NCBI RefSeq assembly: GCF_036785885.1
Contig: NC_092326.1
Coordinates: 5,208,001 to 5,272,000 of the forward strand
Direction: 5' to 3'
DNA: 64,000 bases
Source: Coffea arabica
Taxonomy: Eukaryota; Streptophyta; Magnoliopsida; Gentianales; Rubiaceae
Shown in pieces: positions 11,652 to 46,000 of this stretch. The notes beneath the pieces are model-generated. The model was not told the origin of the DNA, made no database searches, and saw nothing but the letters and a program-made list of their open reading frames with translations. Positions within the stretch are counted from its first letter, which is position 1, and each line of letters begins with the position of its first letter. A program made the position numbers and the translations under genes.

Positions 11652-11823
11652 ACTAATTGTTGGGGTGGCTCATGTTGAAGACTTCGAATCAATAGCTGAG
11701 CCAGAGAAACGTGCGAATTGTGAACAACAAGCTCTCACCTTTGCAAAACTGCTTCTGAAAGAAAGGCGAAGGTTCAAGAGCATTGGTGAAGTTGTTTCTG
11801 CCATTCAGCAGCCTAAATCATGA
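11652..11823 (+). pseudogene. Exon-like fragment inside the Harbinger-like element (captured gene piece?)
   Basis: After a good acceptor (ttcttctag) the frame reads 56 codons to a TGA. It contains [20 protein letters not shown] and [19 protein letters not shown], a composition and periodicity like the last exon of a real protein (amphipathic, charged helices) rather than random AT-rich translation. I do not recognise the parent gene. Because it lies between the nested hAT element and the right end of the Harbinger-like element, it could be a host gene piece picked up by the transposon. It has no start codon or promoter of its own. Confidence 0.45.
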
Positions 11824-12265
11824 GAAATTCCTCCTCAAATTTATGATTTTAGATATTGCAAGGATAATTGAGTTAAATTGTGATACCTCCAAAGGACAAG
11901 CAGAATGTATTCAAGGGTAATAAGAGATTTCTTCGGTTTTGCATCCCAAAAAAAATAAAAAATGAACGGGCAAATACGTAAAGTTACATTCTGAGAAAAT
12001 TCTTTCTTTCCATATCTCTCCAACTCTCAAACAAGGGAAAGATGTTTCTTTTCTTTTCTTTCATTGAACTCCCAAACGAAATATTCATCTTTTCTCCTCT
12101 TTTCCTTTCTTTTCTAAGTTATCTTTTCTCTTCTCTTCTCTTCCTTCGTCTACTCCCAAACTAAGCCTTATTTATCAGTTCTGCAACCGCTGAGAAACTC
12201 TAAAACCCTCCCACCTAATTCTTAAACCTCAGTTTTTCTGCGTAAATTAGCAAACATTAGGAAAA

Positions 12266-33606
<21,341 letters not shown>

Positions 33607-33802
33607 ACTTGTTTTCGTGGTGAGACCAGTATGTTGTGCTACAAATGTGCAAAAATGATCGTAATTTCTCAAGACGACATCAATGTTGAAGGAACTGGAC
33701 AGAATTTTCTGAGCGAGCATTAACCTTGCGGATTGCTGCGCATGTTCTTTGGCCCATTTTTCTCCTCTTAAACAGAAAAGATTGAGGATTATAGAATAGT
33801 AG
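33607..33802 (+). other. NRPC1 3' flank
   Basis: Sequence from the TAA to the start of segmental copy B. It presumably includes the 3' UTR. No clear AATAAA signal is seen. The duplication border is only about 200 bp after the stop codon. Confidence 0.5.
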
Positions 33803-34156
33803 ACTTCATAAGAGTTTAGTGGACTCTAGCTTTCTCAAAACGGGAGTCCATGTTTAACCATGCAAACACAGTATGATCCTTGGTATGTGATTTGAACGAC
33901 CTCATAATTGTCTAATAGTTCCAAATAATATAGACAATCTGCAGAAACAAACAATGTTGTCTTGATTCTTTCAAGATCTCAATCACAATATAAGCGAAAA
34001 ATATGGAAAGAAACGGGTAAAATACATCTAAGATTCACGTGGAAGTTGAAGCAACTTTCTCAAGTTGAGAACTTCAACAAGATATCTAACTCCACCAATA
34101 GCAATGCCAGGCTCTGTTATGCTATTGCTTTTGTTTTATTGTCTGATTATTATTTA

Positions 34157-35769
34157 GGGATAATTTCAGAAACCTCCCCTGAGGTTTCTGACATTTACAC
34201 TTACCTCCTCTGTGGTTTGAACAATTACACTGACCTCCCCTAAGGTTACTAATCCTTTACAAATTCAGTTCAAATGATTAAAATATTATTTTAGAGAGTG
34301 AAATTAGAATTTTGTGCCTGATTTGTCCTTTGTGCCACATGTCCAATGAATGGTAAAGTATTACAAATCAATTAACAATTAATAAACTTTAACGATCGTA
34401 ATTTATAGGCAAATACGTATTGCATATTTAAAGTACTAGTTCTTTATATGAATTTTGTTTTCAAACATTTACTTTATCACAAATATTTATTCTCAAATAC
34501 AGATTTGTATTTACTCTCAAATATTTAATTTTTGTTAAATACAAAATCTACCAGTTTTTTTTCCGTAGAAATATTAATATAACATTTTTTCAATTTCAGT
34601 TACAAATATTTATGTATTTAACATAAATTAAATGATTCAGAATAAAATACTCATAAAGAGCTAATACTTTACTCATGTAATGGATGAAAATCATAAAAAA
34701 TTAACATTTTATAGGCCATTTCTTTTTTTTTTATTTTAATTTATATTAAATAGATAACCTATCGATTTTCTTTTTACAAGAATATTATTGTAACACCTTT
34801 TAATTTTTAATTACAAATATTGATATATTTATTGTAAATTAAATATTTAAAAATAAAATACCTGTAAAGAGCCGGTACTTTAAATAAGTTATGCGTATTT
34901 GCCTATAAACTACATTCCTTACTTAAATCAATAAACTACACTCCTTAACTTAAATCAATAAACTACACTCCTTAACTTAAATCAATAAACTATACTCCTT
35001 ACTTTAAATAGTGTAGTTTATAGGTAAATACGCATATCCTATTTAAAGTACCAGTTCTTTACAGATATTTTATTTTCAAATATTTAATTTATGATAAATA
35101 TATTAACATTTGTAATTAAAAATTAAAAAGTGTTAAAGTAATATTCTTGCAAAAAAAATCAGTAGGTTATCTATTTAATATAAATTAAATATTTTTTAAA
35201 AAATAAATGGCCTCATAAACTATTAATTTTTTATGACTTTCATCCATTACATGAGTAAAGTATTGGCTCTTTATGGATATTTTATCCCGAATCATTTAAT
35301 TTATGTTAAATACATAAATATTTATAACTAAATTGAAAAAGTGTTATATTAATATTTCTACTGAAGAAAAACTAGTAGGTTTTGTGTTTAACAAAAATTA
35401 AATATTTGAGAGTAAATACAAATCTGTATTTGAGAATAAATATTTATGATAAAGTAAATGTTTGAAAGTAAAATACATGTAAAGAGCTGGTACTTTAAAT
35501 AGGCAATACGTATTTGCCTATAAACTACGCTCATTAAAGTTTATTAATTGTTAATTAATTTGTAATACTTTGCCATTCATTGGACATATGGCACAAAAGA
35601 CAAATCAGGTACAAAATTCTAATTTCACTCTCTAAAATAATACTTTAATCATTTGGACTGAATTTGAAAAGGATTAGTAACCTCAGGGGAGGTCAGTGTA
35701 ATTGTTCAAATCACAGGGGAGGTAAGTGTAAATGTCAGAAAGCTCATGGGAGGTTTCCGAAATTATCCC
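34157..35769. mobile_element. Mutator-like foldback element, 1613 bp, perfect 9-bp TSD
   Basis: Begins GGGATAATTTCAGAAACCTC and, inverted from the right, GGGATAATTTCGGAAACCTC. It is flanked by TATTATTTA on both sides (34148-34156 and 35770-35778). Copy A holds the empty site with one TATTATTTA. A 9-bp duplication fits Mutator-like elements. The two halves are near-complementary over about 700 bp each, so the element is one long imperfect palindrome with a central tandem array. There is no transposase. A relative lies at 53781-54556. Confidence 0.88.
34917..35010. repeat. 27-bp tandem repeat at the centre of the foldback element
   Basis: Three to four units of AATCAATAAACTACACTCCT plus TAACTTA, the last with small changes. 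The array forms the loop between the long inverted arms. Confidence 0.85.
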
Positions 35770-36093
35770 TATTATTTATTACGTTATCCAGCACCACACA
35801 AAAGCACAAATTGAGATCTTATTAAATAAATTTTCAGTTGGACAATCAACACAATATAGCCAGGATTTAAGTCCCTTGTGTGGTTACTCAAAAGATCATC
35901 ATATAACATGAAATGCAAATTACTCTTCTATTGCAACTAATTTAAAATTTTCTACTATTACATGAATAACAAGTATTACAATCAAAGTCAGGCTGCAAAA
36001 TCTCGACCCATGAATTGTAGCACAAGCAAAATTTCCCTCAGTCACCTGTGAATCACAAGAAGAAGAAAATGAAAGTAAAACTAATACCATCGC

Positions 36094-37314
36094 TCATAAT
36101 TCATCAAACCCCTCAGTTTTCCTCTTTTTCCTCTTCTTCTTTCCACTCTGCTTGCAGAATCACCTCTCTTCACCATGAACCTCCCTGTTCTTCCTCTTCT
36201 TCCCTTTTTCGCTGCCAACATTGTCTCCATCATCTCTACCCTCATTCTTTTTTCTCTTCTTCTTCTTATCCTTACTCTTGACACCTTCAACTCCATCCAT
36301 GTCTCTTTTAATTTCCACAATCTCTTGCTTAGTATTATTCTTAGCCTTATCTATTTCCTCTCTATCTTCACCTCTCCCAATCTTCTCCTGTTTCTTCTTT
36401 TTCCTTTCCTCCCCAACCCCACTGTCAGGGCTTCGCTCAATCTGTTCTCTCTGCTCACTCCTCACCTCCGATTGGCTATTTTTCTTTCCTTTTTTGCCAA
36501 TATTTTCTCCATCCTCCTCACCCTCATCCTTCTTTTTCTTCTTCTTATCCTTTCTCTTCACACTTTCACCTTCAACACCATCAATAATGTTCCTTTCAAC
36601 TTCCACAATCTCTTGCTTAGCCTTATTCCTACCCTCATCTCTTTTCTCTGTATCTTCACCTCTCACAATCTTGTCATGTTTCTTCTTTTTCCTTTCCTCC
36701 CCAACCCCATCAGGGCTTTGCTCAATCTGTTTTCTCTCCTCATTCCTTAACTCCGATTGGCCAGTTCTCTTATCTTTTCTGTTCTCGTCCAAACTTCTCT
36801 GTACCTTAACTTTGTCAAGCCTATCTGCTTCTTGGCCAATCTTCAACAAGCCTTCAGTGCTCGGCTCAAATTCGCGATTTTTCTTATGTTTTCCCTTCTT
36901 TTCCGACCTTTTCACGGCGTTAACTTCATCAATCCCTCATTTATCCTTCTCAATCTTTAACGGTTCTTCATCATTTACCTCTAATTCGCGATTTTTCTTC
37001 CGCTTGCCCTTACTTTTCACATTCTTGATCTTTTCTTCATCTGGGTTTTTGTCAACGGTGACTAAAATTTCAATCTTTGTATCAACAACAAGAGGTTGAG
37101 ATGCCTTATGTTTGCAATTCAAATGGGGCGCTTTTAGCTCCTTGTGGAATTGAACCAAGCTGTTGAAGGCATCAGAAGCGCGTTTCAGATACACACGGAC
37201 GGCATCGGAAGCTCCGTTCTCCTCTTCTAGGGAGGCGAAGGCGGAGAGGTTTTTGGCTGCTGAAGATAGAGAGACTGGCTTTGTTGATACCACTTGGCCT
37301 GTGACGGTCTTCAT
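36094..37314 (-). pseudogene. Lysine-rich plant protein, copy B, one premature stop
   Basis: Starts at 37314 (MKTVTGQVVSTKPVSLSSAA). The N-terminal domain is close to copy A, then comes a charged tail built of imperfect repeats (VEGVKSKDKKKKRKKNEG, VEGESVKRKDKKKKKKDE, KQEIVEIKRDMDG). The frame is continuous except for a TGA near 36937-36939 that copy A reads as Gly. Near the end, a small deletion at about 36165 shifts the frame so that the native FDEL ending at 36094 is lost and translation stops at 36160. It is less damaged than copy A. A truncated protein of about 125 residues could still be made. The tail would be nuclear by composition; the function is unknown to me. Confidence 0.7.
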
Positions 37315-37382
37315 TGAAATTTGACTATTTTGATACTTTTTGGGGTTAATTCAGCTGCGATTTAGGGTTTAAGGAGTTTTCG

Positions 37383-37976
37383 TCGGGGTGGCGATCGGTT
37401 CAAATCGGATTAACGGGTCGGGTTGAGACTTGGATATAATAGAAAATCCCGCTGACTCGAACTCGAAAATTTTGGATTGGATTAGCGAGTCGATATGAAA
37501 TGATTCAAAATTTAATTTTAATTTTTTAATTTATCACTGTATTTTTTTATAAAACCAATTTCACACAAGATTAATTACATAATCAAGTAATAAAATTTTA
37601 AATAAATAATTCTAAATCAAATATAAAATAAAAAAATAATATAAAAGTAAAAAATAATATAATACAGTATTTATTCAAATGTAACAATTTCAACTTCACA
37701 CAGGTTAAATAAATTCATTTAAGATTAAGTGATTAATGTCTTTGGAAAAAAAGAATAACTTAGTTTAGTTAGATAAAATAATTTTTATGTTTATCAAATT
37801 ATTTTTACTTCATAAACGGATTATCGGATCACCTACGGGTTGATTCGAATTCGACCCGTTTTCTTTTCAAGATTCATCTGGTTTGACCCGATTTTGATCC
37901 GAACCCGCAAGACCTCAATTAAAATCCATTAATTTCGCGTTAAATTCGTGCGTCGTGTCAAAAATTGTCACCGCTA
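37383..37976. mobile_element. hAT-type MITE (copy B)
   Basis: Orthologous to 5939-6531. Ends TCGGGGTGGCGA and inverted TAGCGGTGACAA. Flanks AGTTTTCG (37375-37382) and GGTTTTCG (37977-37984) differ at one base. Its presence in both copies dates it before the segmental duplication. Confidence 0.85.
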
Positions 37977-37984
37977 GGTTTTCG

Positions 37985-39476
37985 GAGGTGAAATCAAACG
38001 GGGTCGAAGACAATGACATTTGGTTTCTCGGACCCTCAGCCAAGCCCGGAATCTCAAACGGATCAGACCCATTAAAACAAGAACTGCTAAAGTAGGGCAA
38101 AAATTTTTCTGAATGAAAATGTAACATGTTAAAATAAATTTCCCGCTGCAAAAATAGGAAATAGGAAACTTAGGAGTCAATAGCATGTACAAGTTTGATA
38201 AGACCATTGAAATGTACACGAGATCTTCGGTCTTCCTCAAAAAAAAAAAAAAAGTATACGTTGTCATACGTACAAACATGAATGTGATACATATTTACAT
38301 ATAACAATTGATTTAGGATTCTCTTGATGGAATATACTTGAGTAATAACAAGTAATACTGATATCTTGCTTAATTTCATGTTAGCATCACATATTATAAG
38401 ATACAGAATAAAATATAAATTTGTGTTGAATTATCTTCTAAACTTCACCCTTACAAAATGGAGAAAAATTAAAACACAAACCAAAGGGGGAGAAAGGGAA
38501 AATTTTCAATTATATCATGTCAATTGGTCATTCTTCTCAATAATAAATATAAAACTGTTTTCAACTTTCTTACAAAATAATAGATAACATGTATCTTAAA
38601 AAATGTTATTACTTTTCTCCTATTCGTAATGTAACAACGTTAATTTTGTAGTTATGAATGGACTGAATATACAACGTATGAAGGGAATGTTTGGTTGAAT
38701 GATAAGATAGAAGAGATTATGAATGAGAAGTTTTGAAAATAAAGTTGTATATCTTACTTACACAAAGTTTTAAAAAAATACAAAGGTGTATGCTTGTGTT
38801 TATTTACTTTAAATTACACATTTATCGTGTTTCATGTTTTCCATTTACTCAAAATCTTACATTGATACCTTCCTCATCTCTTTTCATCTTGAAATTCTTA
38901 TTATTTTATCTAAAGAAAGCTACTATTAGAAAACTTCCTCCTCAATTTTCATCTTGAATTCTTATTTTTTTTCTCCTCTTAATATTCCTGTTATTTTCTC
39001 TAAAGAAAGCGAGCATTAGATTTACTCTTTGGAGGGTTAAAAGGCATCTAAACTCCTTACATATTAAACTTCCATAAAATTTCAATATCAAGGATTAAAA
39101 TGAACACAAAAATTTAGAAAATCCATTAGCTATTTTTGGTACAAAGTCCTTTTATCTTTCTATTTGCTTAAAAGGAGGGTGAGGAAAATAAGAATAACAT
39201 ATTTAAGGCAATTCCGTTTGTTAGACTCGATCTCGCAACCGCCTTCGACGAAGGAAAATAGAGCTAATCGAACCTCGCAACGTTCTCACTCCACCAGCAC
39301 ACCGTCTTGAAAACTAGGTCAACCGTTCGCACAAATTTTTAGTTCAGCTATTGACTTTATATGCTGCCTCTGCCAGCTTTATTTATCAATTCTGCAACCG
39401 CTGAGAAACTCTAAAACCCTCCCGCCTAATTCTTAAACCTCAGTTTTTCTGCGTAAATTAGCAAACATTAGGAAAA
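37985..39476. promoter_or_regulatory. Uninterrupted divergent upstream region of lysine-rich gene and NRPC1 (copy B)
   Basis: About 1.5 kb of AT-rich DNA between the MITE and the NRPC1 start. It shows the arrangement before the Harbinger-like insertion. The last 100 bp (39375-39476) are shared with 12166-12265. No convincing TATA box for NRPC1 was found, which is common for housekeeping genes. It should contain the native NRPC1 promoter; that is inference from position. Confidence 0.55.
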
Positions 39477-39798
39477 ATGACGAGGATAGCGCAAGCTCCG
39501 ATTCAATTCACAAAACAGCCCTACATTGAAGATGTCGGCCCCCGCAAAATGTAACTGATCTCTACTGCTATTGCTCTATTTTTTTTTTGGGGTTAAATCT
39601 TAAATAAGTGAAATTCCAACGTGTTCGATAATTTCTTTACTTTTTTTTTTGCGGAAATTTGTGAACAGAGAAAGTATTCAGTTTTCTACATTCGGAGAAT
39701 CCGAGATTCTGAAAGCAACTGAAGTACAAGTATACCACGGTGTATATTATGATTCTGCGAAAAAGCCTTGGGAGAATGGCTTATTAGACCCTCATATG
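39477..39798 (+). pseudogene. NRPC1: NRPC1 5' stub: exons 1 and 2 only
   Basis: Exon 1 39477-39550 (MTRIAQAPIQFTKQPYIEDV, ending in phase 2) and exon 2 39669-39798 (IESIQFSTFGESEILKATEV, then ENGLLDPHM). Both splice donors and the internal acceptor are intact. Homology to the long gene runs on through part of intron 2 and stops at 40037. The next exon (zinc site) is absent downstream. A transcript would encode about 68 NRPC1 residues plus intron readthrough. Differences from the long copy include M2T, A-to-T in KAAE and R-to-H in VYRG. Confidence 0.9.
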
Positions 39799-40037
39799 GT
39801 ATCTTATTTAATGTTCATTGTTTCTTTTAACAGTGATGAACTATTTTTGCGTATGATGAACTGATAGCCGTGATTCATTTTCCATATTTTCTATCTGATG
39901 GAGAAGAAAATGTATCTGCTGTTGTTATTTCACATTTAAAAGAAGAAGAGAAGGGGAGTTCGAATAAATAGCATTTTCTTGGGAACTGATGATGCATCAG
40001 TTATCTTTTAGGTCTCTTTTGTGCGGCTAGAGTTTGT

Positions 40038-43000
40038 ATAACGATCATGCATAGGCACAACTTATGTTTGAAATGTTCTACAATCCTCTACTACATCTGA
40101 AAATAGCTAGAGTAAGGATAATTGGAGTCATTGTATCCCGTCTGCAAACAATGACTGTAGCGACAAGGTGCATTCGAGTATTGACAATCCATATGGTTAT
40201 GTATTTTGGCTATGGCCTTTAAGGCTGGGTCTCTTTTGATTGATCTTGGCAAAATCATAATTAAATTGTAAATCTGCAGTGGCCCAATAAGCTGTGTCCC
40301 TCAAAAGGAAAAATTGCTCCTGCAAAGATGCTTCCATTCTTGAAATGTGTGTGCGGAACCAACTAGATAGTACGGATTTATTGTTCCCAATCAATAACAA
40401 GATGCAATAATGTGTAAGCATGAGAATCGAAGTTCTGTCTGCTTGTCACATGTACATGTGTGATTCTGAAAGTGGACAATCTGCGCGTTGCCCCCTTCCT
40501 ATTATCGCGTCAACCCATTGTTATTAGTAAATTCAGTTTCTGCGATCGTAGATTTACACTGAGCGTGTCCTTGCCCTAAACTCATCGATCTGCTAAGAAC
40601 TGTTTCCATATTTTCTTGGGGAAGGGATATATCGTACTGAAGGCGTTCTTCTGTTTCTTTGTGAAAAGCTCAACATTTTGGTTGAAAGTGAACTGTACCC
40701 AAGTTGTGATTGGTAATAATCGAGCATTGAGTAACAGGTTATTGAAACACTTTGCTATATTCATAGACGTGTGACTCCATTAGTATCTCCCATATCCTTG
40801 CACAACAATGCCCATTGCTCTGGTTTAACTGATCCGCCGTTTAGTCAATTGTATGCCACATTATTTAACAGCCAAATCTGTTTCATGAATGTTTCGTACT
40901 TCTTGGCTTGATTTGCAGTCTCGACGATCCATGCGAGATCCTTAAGTCAAAAAAAAGTGCAAAAACATTTAAACTCCGTTCATAACATGGATTAATCTAA
41001 TGAACGGCACAAAGAATTTAATTCATACCTCTAATTTCTAAATTTCTGTGTGAAATTGCTTTGCACATGTACCAAACAAGATCGATGCATAGCCATCAGT
41101 TCCTTCCAGTGTTGAAAGGTCTTCATCGCGTGCATTATCCCCTTGTACTGATCCGAAATTATGCACATGTTCTTGACATTTCATTACACGTGATGTCACA
41201 ACCGCGACATGAAACATGCCCAACTTCAGTTAGTCTCCTCGTCCACAAGTGCGAAAGCAAGCGGGAATTGGTGATTACTGACTTCAAATTTGTTACTATT
41301 ACTATTCCTATTATTATTTACTTTTACTTGTACTCTCGCTTCCCGTTACTATTTCTGGTTTGACATTCAATTAATCCACCGACAGAAGATGTAATATAAT
41401 TAATACTAATTAAACTAATTTAAATACTAATCAAGTGTAATAAATTAACATTAATTAAATGTAATAAACTACTGATCTAATAGTAATCATTTAAATCAAA
41501 TGTAATCAACTAAACTAATACTAATCAAATATAATAAACCATTATTATTTAAAATGACACGTGAGATTTGTTGGATGCGGTACATGTTTAACCAATTATT
41601 GCCAGCGATTCTAGCCGAACAACACCAACTTCAGACCCCAAAAGACTACTTTTGCTTTTTATAACTGACAAAAGAACCGACGCACACCAATGCACAACAA
41701 TGTACTCGAACTAATCGGCTGAATAATGGTGGAAACAAAATCGATTCCCTCCGTTACTTTTCTCTCTATTTATTTTTTTAATCTATACAACTGAATTTTT
41801 TCACAATGATCTGCTAGTGTCAACAATTTTATTTCCACAAGTAGATCACCGTACTCAAAATTCAAGCTCATATGGATGTTTTGTCATTCAATTGCACAAG
41901 ACATTGTGATGAAAGTTGTAAAATTTACTCAATTTAATTTCAATTTTTTGCATATTCTTTAAACAACTAGAGAAATATAATATGGATGGTTTTTATTTTC
42001 AAAAATAATACAATAATTATGTTTATTTTGGTGCGACGGAGGGAAAATCTTCTCCAATCAATGGAGATCGAGGAGCACATAGTTCTCGTTATACTTTACA
42101 CCCGCATTCCACGCCTCATTTTGCTAGTACATTAATGATGAAATTAAGCTGATCACTAATTAATTAGAGAGGTCACTTTTCCGTTGTGTGCAATAATGCT
42201 ATGTAAGAAGTGGACAACCATCCAAGAAATCCTTTCCCTGTGAAATGGACTTGTGACTCTTGAAAAATTTCTGATCACAAGTACTCTTGAATTTTCTAGT
42301 GTTTTGACAATGACAAAGCAAATCGTCCCATGGGCAGATCAAGAATTGGATTGGCATCAACATCAACACCGTAATTCATTGGCGGTCAACTCGGATCATC
42401 CCAGACTTGACAAATTCATCATTCAACTTGCTAGCAAGTCCAACATTAGAATAATTATTTTATTAGAAAATATATAAGAGCACTTATATTTGAATAAAAA
42501 AACTTATATTTGAATAATTTACAATTCTATATCTTAGAAATATACGTGCATGCAAAGCTAGGCTATGATGAAGTGAAATGTTAACAATTTCTCGTATCGC
42601 GTAACATAGAAAATTATCAAATCAAAGTGTGAAATATGAATAAGTTTTAGGTGTTGAATCTACATGTTTTTTCTAGTACGAAAAGTTGCTTGTCTAGTTT
42701 CCACTCACTCAGTATATAACGATACTAGCTAGTTTGGGGATAAGAGGAAAAATTAGGCTTTGTTTGAATGGCTAAGTTTTTTATTTGGCTAGTGAGTTTT
42801 TTGGGTGTTTGTCTAAAATTTTACCGTAACTTACTACAGAAGTTTTTAAAAAAAATTTTGAAGTGTATAGTTTAAAAACTCTGAGAAGTTTTTTGAGATT
42901 ACTATAGCTAAAGTTTTTAAAAAACTTGTAGCAAATAAACTTGGCAAAAAGTTTGGTTGCCAAACAAGGCCATCTTTGTGATAAATTTTAAACGTGTTTT

Positions 43001-46000
43001 TAATCAATTTTTTTGTCTCACATTTATCCACGTACATATAAAAAGTATTATCGTTACAATTTCATAAATAACACCTCAGAAGGCATCCACGAAAATGAAG
43101 CATAAAGTTATACTACAAATTCAAAACATAGTAAAATAAGTATGTGCATAACACAGCGTATTATCAGTTCACATACTATACGAATTTTTTTTTTTTTTCA
43201 GAAGAACGACTAAAAGTTGCTGCTATAATATCTATACCTAAATAGTGCGAATACATTTTAAAATTTACAGAACTAAAAGTTTATAAATATGTTTTAGCAA
43301 TTATCACAAATCAATATAAGACATTAAATTGATTAACACTTTATGATCGTATTCGTTTTATATGTATAAATTTATTAAAAAAAAAAAATCATGATCTACA
43401 TTGTTGCTAATTGTATATAACTCAGAAGATATGCTATCATCCTTCCACAAAATTATAAGCTGTTTCAAAAGTTGAAGTATTATTCATGAAGTATAATACG
43501 CCAAAAATTCATTACTTAATTTATGGGATTAGTTGAATAGTACGAATATCATCCAAAATACTTTTAAATATGCAAAATTCAAAGATTTTTCTAAATCTTC
43601 TTAAAAACGTGTATTATATCGATATGATACGAATTTTCATTACCTAGGACTACAATAAATAAAAATTAATACTACCCGCATATGTCGTCGGTGTGGCACG
43701 ACGTTTGTTAAAAACGTGTCGACAACTTTCGCTTAATGCGCAAATCTGGAAATTAAAATACCCCAACTTGCCCAAACCCGGTGGCCCCAAATTCCAGCGG
43801 TTACGTTTCTCTTTTCCTTGTACTTTATGAAGCAAAATGTGGGGCGGAATCAGGAGAACTGGCGCCGTCAGCATTCACAATAAAATATTGACGGCAGACA
43901 GCACTTATGGGAATCGGATAAGGAAAGTACAAAAAGGGCAGGAGGTCATAATGAAATACCTGTGACCAAATCAAAACGCAAGATAAACCACCTTTATCCA
44001 ACCATTCAGATTCAGATGCCAGCCACTAGTCTTTTTTTTTTTTAGTTGGAAAACGGCAACTCGTAGATTCTCTCTACTAGTCAGACACCAACGACTATTG
44101 GCGCCTTATCACTAAAGGTGCGTTTGGCTCTTGAACAAGAAAATGGGTTTCAGTAGTCGGATCTTCGTATCTGATACAATGTTATTAAACTCGGATCGAA
44201 TAGCGATTTGACTAAATTAGTGGATCACAGGTCAACTGATCGGTCGTCTCGGACTGTTCAGAAAAACTCGCTGATATCAGCATGATATCATAATTATTTT
44301 ATATTTTTCAAGTTTTAAATTCTGATGTGTAACTGTTTCAATTTCAAAGAAAAAGCTTAAATGTGACAAAAGAGGTCTCAAAATTGCTAAATTCAAAAAG
44401 TTTGATTTCTCATATCTAACCAAAAGCAATAAAAAGAAACTACTATAAAGAAATCCTAGGAGAGGAGAAAAGAATTTTCACTAGAAGGATTTAAAAGAAA
44501 AGAAACTCTTGTTAAAAAATCTTAGGAGACGCAAAACACTCATTAGGAAAACCTAAAAGAGACTTCAATTTAAGCATATATATATATATATATGCGAAAA
44601 GAATACTATAGCAAAGGAGACCAGGGTGTCCTTTCGAGGAGGAAGAAGGTGTTTTGCAAACAGGGAGAATTTTAGACAAGGTTTTATGGATGGGAATTTT
44701 TCAAATTTCGTAAATTTCCACAAATTTGAGATAAAAGAAATTGTGACATTTTTAGATGAATCTTGATATCCATCCTGAACTCTAAAAGTTTGAATAGAAT
44801 TCTATGGCATGAGATTTAAAAAAGCTTGCAAGTGACTATATTTAAGTGAGGGAAAAAAATAAATCAGACATTACACCTTTAGGATGCTGAAATTCAATGA
44901 GAATATCATTTCTCTCTTATGAATCTGAAGAATTTACAAATTTTGTCAAGAGATCCCTACAAAAAGATCCCACACTTTAGATTTTTAGTTGTACTAAGAC
45001 CCTTTCAGGATTGCCTATTTCTACGAAAAATTACAATTTTTGTGCAATAAAGCACTTAAGAGATGTTTTTGTGATTTATTTTGTTTCACAAATTTAAGAG
45101 TAGAATTTTTAGTATCCAAAATATTTTTAACGCACGATAGAGATTGGTGCTTTACATAATTTTAACATTAAGTTTGACCATTAAACTATAAAAAAAAAAT
45201 TGCACAAAATGTCTCTCACTTCTTGCCAAAAGAACTTTCATGTCACTCATATTTAAAATGCTGATTTTGTATCACTCACAAAAACAAACCTATTCAATTT
45301 GGTTCGAAACTCTAATTCCACTACTTTTTTTTTTTTCCTGAAATAGCCATATGTGAACAATTTTAAAGGGGCAAAAATGTCATATCCTAATTTACTAATT
45401 TAAAACCTTTTCAAACAATCTACTAGAGGACAAATTCAAAAACTACAAAATCTCCTGAAAAAGACAAAATAGAAGGAAAGAAAAGTGACAAACTAAATTT
45501 ACAATTTACAATTTTTATAATTTGACTTTTATTCCAAATAAGTCTTGCTTCTAACCCCCTTCACCCTCCACCATTCTTGTCCTCTAATCCTTAGCCATTT
45601 TCCTCTCCTTTCCCCGTAACTCGAACTCCCTCCTCTTTCCCAGGAGACCTCAATATTTCTCGTTGAATTTTGTAATTTTTTCTAAGTAGTTTTTTTGAAA
45701 AAATTTCTAATTACTCTCTCTGATACGACTCTTTTGCTCCTTTAAAATTTAATCACGTGTTGATTTCAAAGCCAAAAAATAGATTGCAATTAGAGGTTTT
45801 GGCCAAATTGGACTAACTTGCTTTTGTGAGAGACATAAAATTAGTATTTCAATTGTAGAAGACGTGAAAAATCTTTTAGTGTAGTGTGAGAGACATTTTG
45901 TATGATATTATAAAAAAAATCCATATTCAATTCGTGTTTAAAACACAAAGAAGAAGACGTATTCTTGAAAAAATGTCAAACCAAATAATAATTATTATCA

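Larger units (their letters stand above)
7930..12167. mobile_element. PIF/Harbinger-like non-autonomous element, 4238 bp, TSD TTA
   Basis: The empty site in copy B (about 39375-39385) shows the insertion exactly: the flank reads TTA once there and on both sides here (7927-7929 and 12168-12170). The termini are GGCTTCATTTGGATAG and, inverted, GGCTTAGTTTGGGAGTAG. These are followed by purine-rich sub-terminal repeats (aaaggacagaaaagaaa versus rc of the ctcttctcttcc tract). GGC...TTTGG ends with a TTA duplication are typical of PIF/Harbinger and Tourist elements. No transposase frame is visible. The interior carries a nested hAT element and an exon-like fragment. The right end lies only 98 bp upstream of the NRPC1 ATG. 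Confidence 0.83.
33803..40037 (+). repeat. Segmental duplication, copy B (pairs with 3954-12823)
   Basis: Same order and orientation as copy A: lysine-rich gene on minus, shared intergenic region with hAT MITE, NRPC1 exons 1-2 on plus. It follows the NRPC1 stop codon directly, so the pair forms an incomplete head-to-tail tandem of a unit [lysine-rich gene - NRPC1]. The second unit is cut off inside NRPC1 intron 2. It lacks the Harbinger-like insertion and carries the foldback element instead. Confidence 0.93.

Noticed and set aside
36175..37099. Long plus-strand open frames of 190-290 codons rich in Ser, Phe and Leu
   Set aside because: They are the complement of the lysine-rich gene on the minus strand; Lys/Glu codons read backwards give Phe/Ser/Leu strings.
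42253..42477. 74-codon frame with QIVPWADQELDWHQHQHRN
   Set aside because: Short, no splice partners, no recognisable family.
44177..44290. hAT-like end CAATGTTATTAAACTCGG as a full element
   Set aside because: No inverted partner or 8-bp duplication was found downstream; kept only as a fragment in the intergenic entry.
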